A DNA stretch of 9,488 nucleotides, from contig PXEJ01000167.1 of assembly GCA_003566215.1 (NCBI GenBank), positions 1-9,488 of the forward strand. The letters are read 5' to 3'. A program made the position numbers and the translations under genes. The stretch is from Cyanobacteria bacterium T3Sed10_376R1m. GTDB lineage: Bacteria > Cyanobacteriota > Cyanobacteriia > Cyanobacteriales > Cyanobacteriaceae. Below the pieces are notes generated by a model. That model saw only the letters and a list, made by a program, of their open reading frames with translations, was not told the origin of the DNA and made no database searches. Below are positions 6,521-9,488 of the stretch, in pieces (the stretch's first letter is position 1; every line of letters starts with the position of its first letter).

Positions 6521-7957
6521 GTGAGAACAGTAGATCTAAACGGAAAACCTTTTCATTTCATTGGTATAGGTGGGATTGGGATGTCTGCTCTAGCTTATAT
6601 TTTAACGAAAAGAAAGCTTCCTGTTTCAGGGTCGGATCTTAAATCGAGTAATATCACTCAACGTTTACAATCTCTAGGGGCACAAATTTTCTTAACTCAG
6701 GATGCTGGTAATTTAGAGCAGTTGTCCTATCAGTTGGATTCTCAAAATCAAAATCAAGAGAATAATGATTCTTTACAGGTGATTTGTTCTACTGCAATTA
6801 ACTCTAATAATTCTGAATATCAAGCGGCTATAAATAAAGGCTATTCTATTTTTCATCGTTCAGATCTTTTATCTGCTTTAATTAAGGACTACCATAGTAT
6901 TGCGGTGGCAGGTACCCATGGCAAAACTACTACTAGCAGTTTAATTGGTTATATGCTTCTTGAGTCTGGTTTAGATCCTACGGTGATTATAGGGGGTGAG
7001 GTTCAAGCATGGGATGGTAATGCTCGTTTGGGACATAGTGATTTTTTGGTGGCAGAGGCGGATGAGTCTGATGGTTCTTTGGTGAAGCATTGTCCTCAGA
7101 TTGGTATTATTACTAATATTGAGTTGGATCATCCTGATCATTATGCTGATTTGGATCAGTTGGTGGCTATTTTTAATCAGTTTGCTTCTCAATCTGATTT
7201 GGTTATTGCTTGTGTGGACTGTCCTGTAGTGAAAGCAAAGGTTAAGGCGGATATTTCTTATAGTATTAATCCCGAATCTGATGCTAATTATGTTGCTCGT
7301 AATATTGTTCATGAGCCTCATGGTTCTAAGGCCGAGATATGGGAAAATGGGGTGTTATTAGGGGAAATTTCCCTTTTACTTTCTGGGAATCATAATATTA
7401 GTAATGCCCTAAGTGCGATCGCAGTTGGACGTAAATTAGGACTAAGTTTTGAGGTTATAGCCGAGAGTATTTCCACCTTTTGTGGGGCAAAAAGACGTTT
7501 TGAACACCGAGGAAATTACCAAGGAGCTACTCTAATTGATGATTATGCCCACCATCCAAGCGAAATTCGTTGTACCCTCCAGGGAGCGCGTACCCGCCTA
7601 CCTCAATATCAAGCCCATCGTTTAGTAGCTATTTTTCAACCCCACCGTTATAGTCGTACTGCCACCTTTTTAGATGACTTTGCCCAGTGTTTTGAATCGG
7701 CGGATGTGGTCATTTTGACAGATATTTATAGCGCAGGAGAGGTAAATAAGACTAATATTAATGGACAAACCCTTGCGGAAATTACAAAAAAATACCATAA
7801 AAAGGTAATTTATCATCCTGATTTATCAACTTTGGCTAAATTTCTAGCTGACTTCTTGGAGTCTGATGATTTAACGTTGTTTTTAGGGGCAGGAAATCTT
7901 AATCAGATTATCCCTCAACTATTAGCCCTTGATGACAAATCTTTATTAATGGCTTAG
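6521..7957 (+). CDS. murC: UDP-N-acetylmuramate--L-alanine ligase
   Basis: MurC adds L-alanine to UDP-MurNAc with ATP, the first amino-acid ligation of peptidoglycan precursor synthesis in the cytosol. The 478 residues fit the family. In order: an N-terminal UDP-binding Rossmann motif FIGIGGIGMSALA at 13-25; the ATP P-loop GTHGKTTTSS at 131-140; AEADESDGS at 178-186; NIELDHPDHY at 199-208; a C-terminal Mur ligase domain with DDYAHHPSEI at 340-349 and PHRYSRT at 374-380; and LFLGAGN at 453-459. A short Asn/Gln-rich patch at 73-83 looks like a surface loop insertion. Start is GTG with a strong Shine-Dalgarno sequence. MurB, which makes the UDP-MurNAc substrate, is encoded next, so the two probably act together, though a 188-base gap separates them. 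Third-codon-position usage changes sharply inside the gene. Confidence 0.97.
   Translation: MRTVDLNGKPFHFIGIGGIGMSALAYILTKRKLPVSGSDLKSSNITQRLQSLGAQIFLTQDAGNLEQLSYQLDSQNQNQENNDSLQVICSTAINSNNSEYQAAINKGYSIFHRSDLLSALIKDYHSIAVAGTHGKTTTSSLIGYMLLESGLDPTVIIGGEVQAWDGNARLGHSDFLVAEADESDGSLVKHCPQIGIITNIELDHPDHYADLDQLVAIFNQFASQSDLVIACVDCPVVKAKVKADISYSINPESDANYVARNIVHEPHGSKAEIWENGVLLGEISLLLSGNHNISNALSAIAVGRKLGLSFEVIAESISTFCGAKRRFEHRGNYQGATLIDDYAHHPSEIRCTLQGARTRLPQYQAHRLVAIFQPHRYSRTATFLDDFAQCFESADVVILTDIYSAGEVNKTNINGQTLAEITKKYHKKVIYHPDLSTLAKFLADFLESDDLTLFLGAGNLNQIIPQLLALDDKSLLMA
7415..7422. repeat. HIP1 octamer GCGATCGC
   Basis: Perfect HIP1 copy within murC, at codons for SAIAV, close to the place where third-position codon usage of the gene changes. 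Confidence 0.9.
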
Positions 7958-8023
7958 AGTAAAAATTAAATTTTTGAATGGTTAATCAATTAATTTAATG
8001 GTAGTTTTTTGATTATGGTCAGA

Positions 8024-8080
8024 CATTAGATCATGATTAGTGATTATTGCATGGCTCTTAATAATTTTAATTATCTAATG
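8024..8080. repeat. 8-bp inverted repeat between murC and murB (arms 8024-8031 and 8073-8080)
   Basis: CATTAGAT and ATCTAATG are exact reverse complements with 41 bases between. A T- and C-rich tract (about 8086-8120) follows. The distance is long for a simple terminator, but a hairpin closing the murC transcript or structuring the murB leader is conceivable. The region is very AT-rich, so chance is a fair alternative. Confidence 0.3.
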
Positions 8081-8146
8081 ATCTTAATTTTTCCTAGTTT
8101 TTTCCTTTTTTCTTTTATTTATCCAATTTTAAATGTAAAAAAATAA
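8033..8146 (+). CDS. Possible small membrane peptide overlapping the murB start
   Basis: An open frame of 37 residues starts with ATG at 8033 (second in-frame ATG at 8051) and ends with TAA at 8144-8146. The last base of the stop is the A of the murB ATG (TAATG). The product would have a polar N-terminus (MISDYCMALNNFNY), a continuous hydrophobic stretch of about 19 residues containing LMILIFP and FFLFSFIYPIL, and a basic NVKK tail. That is the layout of a single-span membrane peptide. Against it, there is no Shine-Dalgarno sequence, and T-rich intergenic DNA easily produces Phe/Ile/Leu runs by chance. The overlap with murB is the main reason to list it. Confidence 0.2.
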   Translation: MISDYCMALNNFNYLMILIFPSFFLFSFIYPILNVKK

Positions 8147-9087
8147 TGGCGATCGCACATAAACATCCAATGACCAACTCCTTGACGAATCCAATTGCAC
8201 TAAGACATACAGACTGTTTAATTTATCAAAAGGTTCATATCTCCCCCTATACATCTTACAAAGTGGGAGGACAAGCCCAGTGGTACGTTGAACCGAAGTC
8301 ATGGAATGATGTCCAAGAAATTTTTAGGTGGATTGAAAAACAACAAATACCCCTTACTTGTTTAGGAGCTGGTTCAAACTTACTAATTTGCGATCGTGGT
8401 ATTGAAGGCTTAGTATTAAACACTCGTTATCTCAAAGAATTTTCCCTTAATCAAGAAAATCAAAGCATTACCGTAGGTGCAGGTTATTCCCTCCCCAAAC
8501 TAGCTTGGCTCGCCGCTAAAAAAGGCTGGGAAGGCTTAGAATGGGCCGTGGGCATCCCCGCCACCATTGGAGGTGCTGTGGTCATGAATGCCGGGGCACA
8601 CAAAGGGTGTATCGCCGATATATTAAGTAATGCCCTAGTTGCTTATCCTGACGGTAATTTAAAATATTTATCAGGGCAAGAATTAGAATACTCTTATCGT
8701 ACATCCAAGTTACAAAAAGAACAAGCTCTTGTATTAAGCGCCACCCTAAAACTAAGTCCCACATCCACAAGAGATAAAATGATGGAAATTACAGGGAACA
8801 ACTTTAAACACAGAAAAAAAACCCAACCCTATGACAAACCTAGTTGTGGCAGTGTCTTTCGTAATCCACAACCCCAAGCCGCAGGGTGGTTAATAGAACA
8901 AATTGGATTAAAAGGTTATCAAATAGGTGGAGCACAGGTTGCCCATCGCCACGCCAATTTTATCCTCAACGCTGGTAATGCTACTGCCAAGGATATTTAT
9001 AACCTGATAAACCATGTTCAAGAACAAGTACAAAACAGTTGGTCAATTCTTCTTCATCCCGAAGTCAGAATGTTAGGGGAATTTTAA
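8146..9087 (+). CDS. murB: UDP-N-acetylenolpyruvoylglucosamine reductase
   Basis: MurB reduces UDP-GlcNAc-enolpyruvate to UDP-MurNAc using FAD and NADPH, the second committed step of peptidoglycan precursor synthesis. The 313-residue protein shows the FAD-binding segment TSYKVGGQAQW at 36-46, LGAGSNLLICDRG at 73-85, and VGIPATIGGAVVMNAGA at 135-151. It also has SYRTS at 183-187 with the conserved Arg185, PSCGSVFRNP at 232-241 containing the probable proton-donor Ser236, and HPEVR at 304-308 with conserved Glu306. The form is compact and resembles type II enzymes such as those of Firmicutes. The first 24 residues are not conserved, and an alternative ATG at 8170 (Met9) would also leave the domain intact. 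Neither start has a Shine-Dalgarno sequence. A HIP1 octamer immediately follows the ATG at 8146. It converges with ridA, with only 4 bases between the stops. Confidence 0.95.
   Translation: MAIAHKHPMTNSLTNPIALRHTDCLIYQKVHISPYTSYKVGGQAQWYVEPKSWNDVQEIFRWIEKQQIPLTCLGAGSNLLICDRGIEGLVLNTRYLKEFSLNQENQSITVGAGYSLPKLAWLAAKKGWEGLEWAVGIPATIGGAVVMNAGAHKGCIADILSNALVAYPDGNLKYLSGQELEYSYRTSKLQKEQALVLSATLKLSPTSTRDKMMEITGNNFKHRKKTQPYDKPSCGSVFRNPQPQAAGWLIEQIGLKGYQIGGAQVAHRHANFILNAGNATAKDIYNLINHVQEQVQNSWSILLHPEVRMLGEF
8149..8156. repeat. HIP1 octamer GCGATCGC directly after the murB start codon
   Basis: Perfect HIP1 copy forming murB codons 2-4 (Ala-Ile-Ala) if the ATG at 8146 is used. Confidence 0.9.
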
Positions 9088-9091
9088 ACTT

Positions 9092-9484
9092 CTATTTGTC
9101 TCTCACCGCAATACATTCAATTTCCACTAAAACATCCTTAGGCAAACGGGCAACTTCAACACAAGCCCGTGCTGGGGGATTTTCAGAGAAAAATTGACCA
9201 TAAACCTCATTCATCGGTACAAAATTATTTAAATCACTTAAAAAAACAGTGGTTTTAACTACCGCCGAAAATTCTACTCTGGCTTCATGCAAAATAGCCT
9301 TAAGATTGCTCATTACCTGTTTTGTCTGAGTTTGAATATCTCCATCTCCTACCATCTCACCCTGAGCATTTAAAGGGATTTGTCCTGCCACAAAAATTAA
9401 CTCACCACTAGCCACCACAGCCTGATTATAAGGACCTACTGGTGCGGGGGCTTTATCTGTATAAATAACTTTTTTAGTTGCCAT
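9092..9484 (-). CDS. ridA: RidA family enamine/imine deaminase (YjgF/YER057c/UK114)
   Basis: RidA hydrolyses reactive enamine/imine intermediates, notably 2-aminoacrylate made by PLP-dependent serine/threonine dehydratases, and so protects PLP enzymes. The protein is 130 residues from the ATG at 9484, close to the usual 128. Signatures are APAPVGPYNQAV at 12-23, FVAGQIPL at 31-38, the PPARACVEVARLP stretch at 103-115 with substrate-carboxylate-binding Arg106, and VEIECIAV at 120-127 with Glu121. These two residues correspond to Arg105 and Glu120 of the E. coli enzyme by family position. The frame is also open through a TTG at 9485-9487, but the ATG gives the normal family N-terminus and is preferred. 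Its promoter lies outside the window. A trimeric cytosolic assembly is expected from the family. Confidence 0.95.
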   Translation of the reverse strand: MATKKVIYTDKAPAPVGPYNQAVVASGELIFVAGQIPLNAQGEMVGDGDIQTQTKQVMSNLKAILHEARVEFSAVVKTTVFLSDLNNFVPMNEVYGQFFSENPPARACVEVARLPKDVLVEIECIAVRDK

Positions 9485-9488
9485 CAAA

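Noticed and set aside
6971..7321. Open frame of 116 codons on the minus strand inside murC
   Set aside because: It lies antisense to strongly conserved MurC motifs and is explained by the near absence of C- and A-ending codons there, which removes antisense stops. The product is Asn/Ile/Arg-rich without any recognisable domain.
9485..9487. TTG as the ridA start codon
   Set aside because: The ATG three bases downstream gives the usual RidA N-terminus, and the TTG merely extends the frame to the window edge.

Overview
The window is almost certainly from a cyanobacterium with an AT-rich chromosome. It carries four perfect copies of the octamer GCGATCGC (HIP1, the palindrome over-represented in cyanobacterial genomes), at 713, 1716, 7415 and 8149. 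It also has a cyanobacterial-type secreted family 10 glycosyl hydrolase and little Shine-Dalgarno sequence before most genes. The genus cannot be fixed from the sequence; a unicellular, low-GC lineage such as Cyanobacterium or Geminocystis is a guess.

Layout from left to right. 1-105 is the C-terminal tail of an unidentified membrane protein. 163-1611 (+) is a secreted GHL10-type glycosyl hydrolase. 1760-3343 (+) is serA, the entry enzyme of serine synthesis. 3516-4439 (+) is a very AT-rich DUF6492-type putative glycosyltransferase. It converges with 4460-5233 (-), a GT11 alpha-1,2-fucosyltransferase-like gene that lies 36 bases behind trpS (5270-6271, -). A 249-base divergent promoter region separates trpS from murC (6521-7957, +). 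After a 188-base AT-rich gap comes murB (8146-9087, +), which converges with ridA (9092-9484, -) leaving only 4 bases between stops.

Functionally the window is a housekeeping neighbourhood. MurC and MurB are two steps of UDP-MurNAc-peptide synthesis for peptidoglycan. SerA supplies serine, TrpS charges tRNA-Trp, and RidA removes reactive enamine/imine by-products of amino-acid metabolism. The GHL10 enzyme probably acts on envelope glycans. The two glycosyltransferase genes between serA and trpS look like an accessory surface-glycan insertion, and the DUF6492 gene has much lower GC than its neighbours.

No RNA gene, CRISPR array, transposon or obvious new multi-gene system is visible. The points most worth a second look are the abrupt change in third-codon-position usage inside murC, a possible 37-residue membrane peptide whose stop overlaps the murB start, the foreign-looking DUF6492 gene with a T9 run near its 5' end, and a leftward terminator-like hairpin with no visible leftward gene to terminate.
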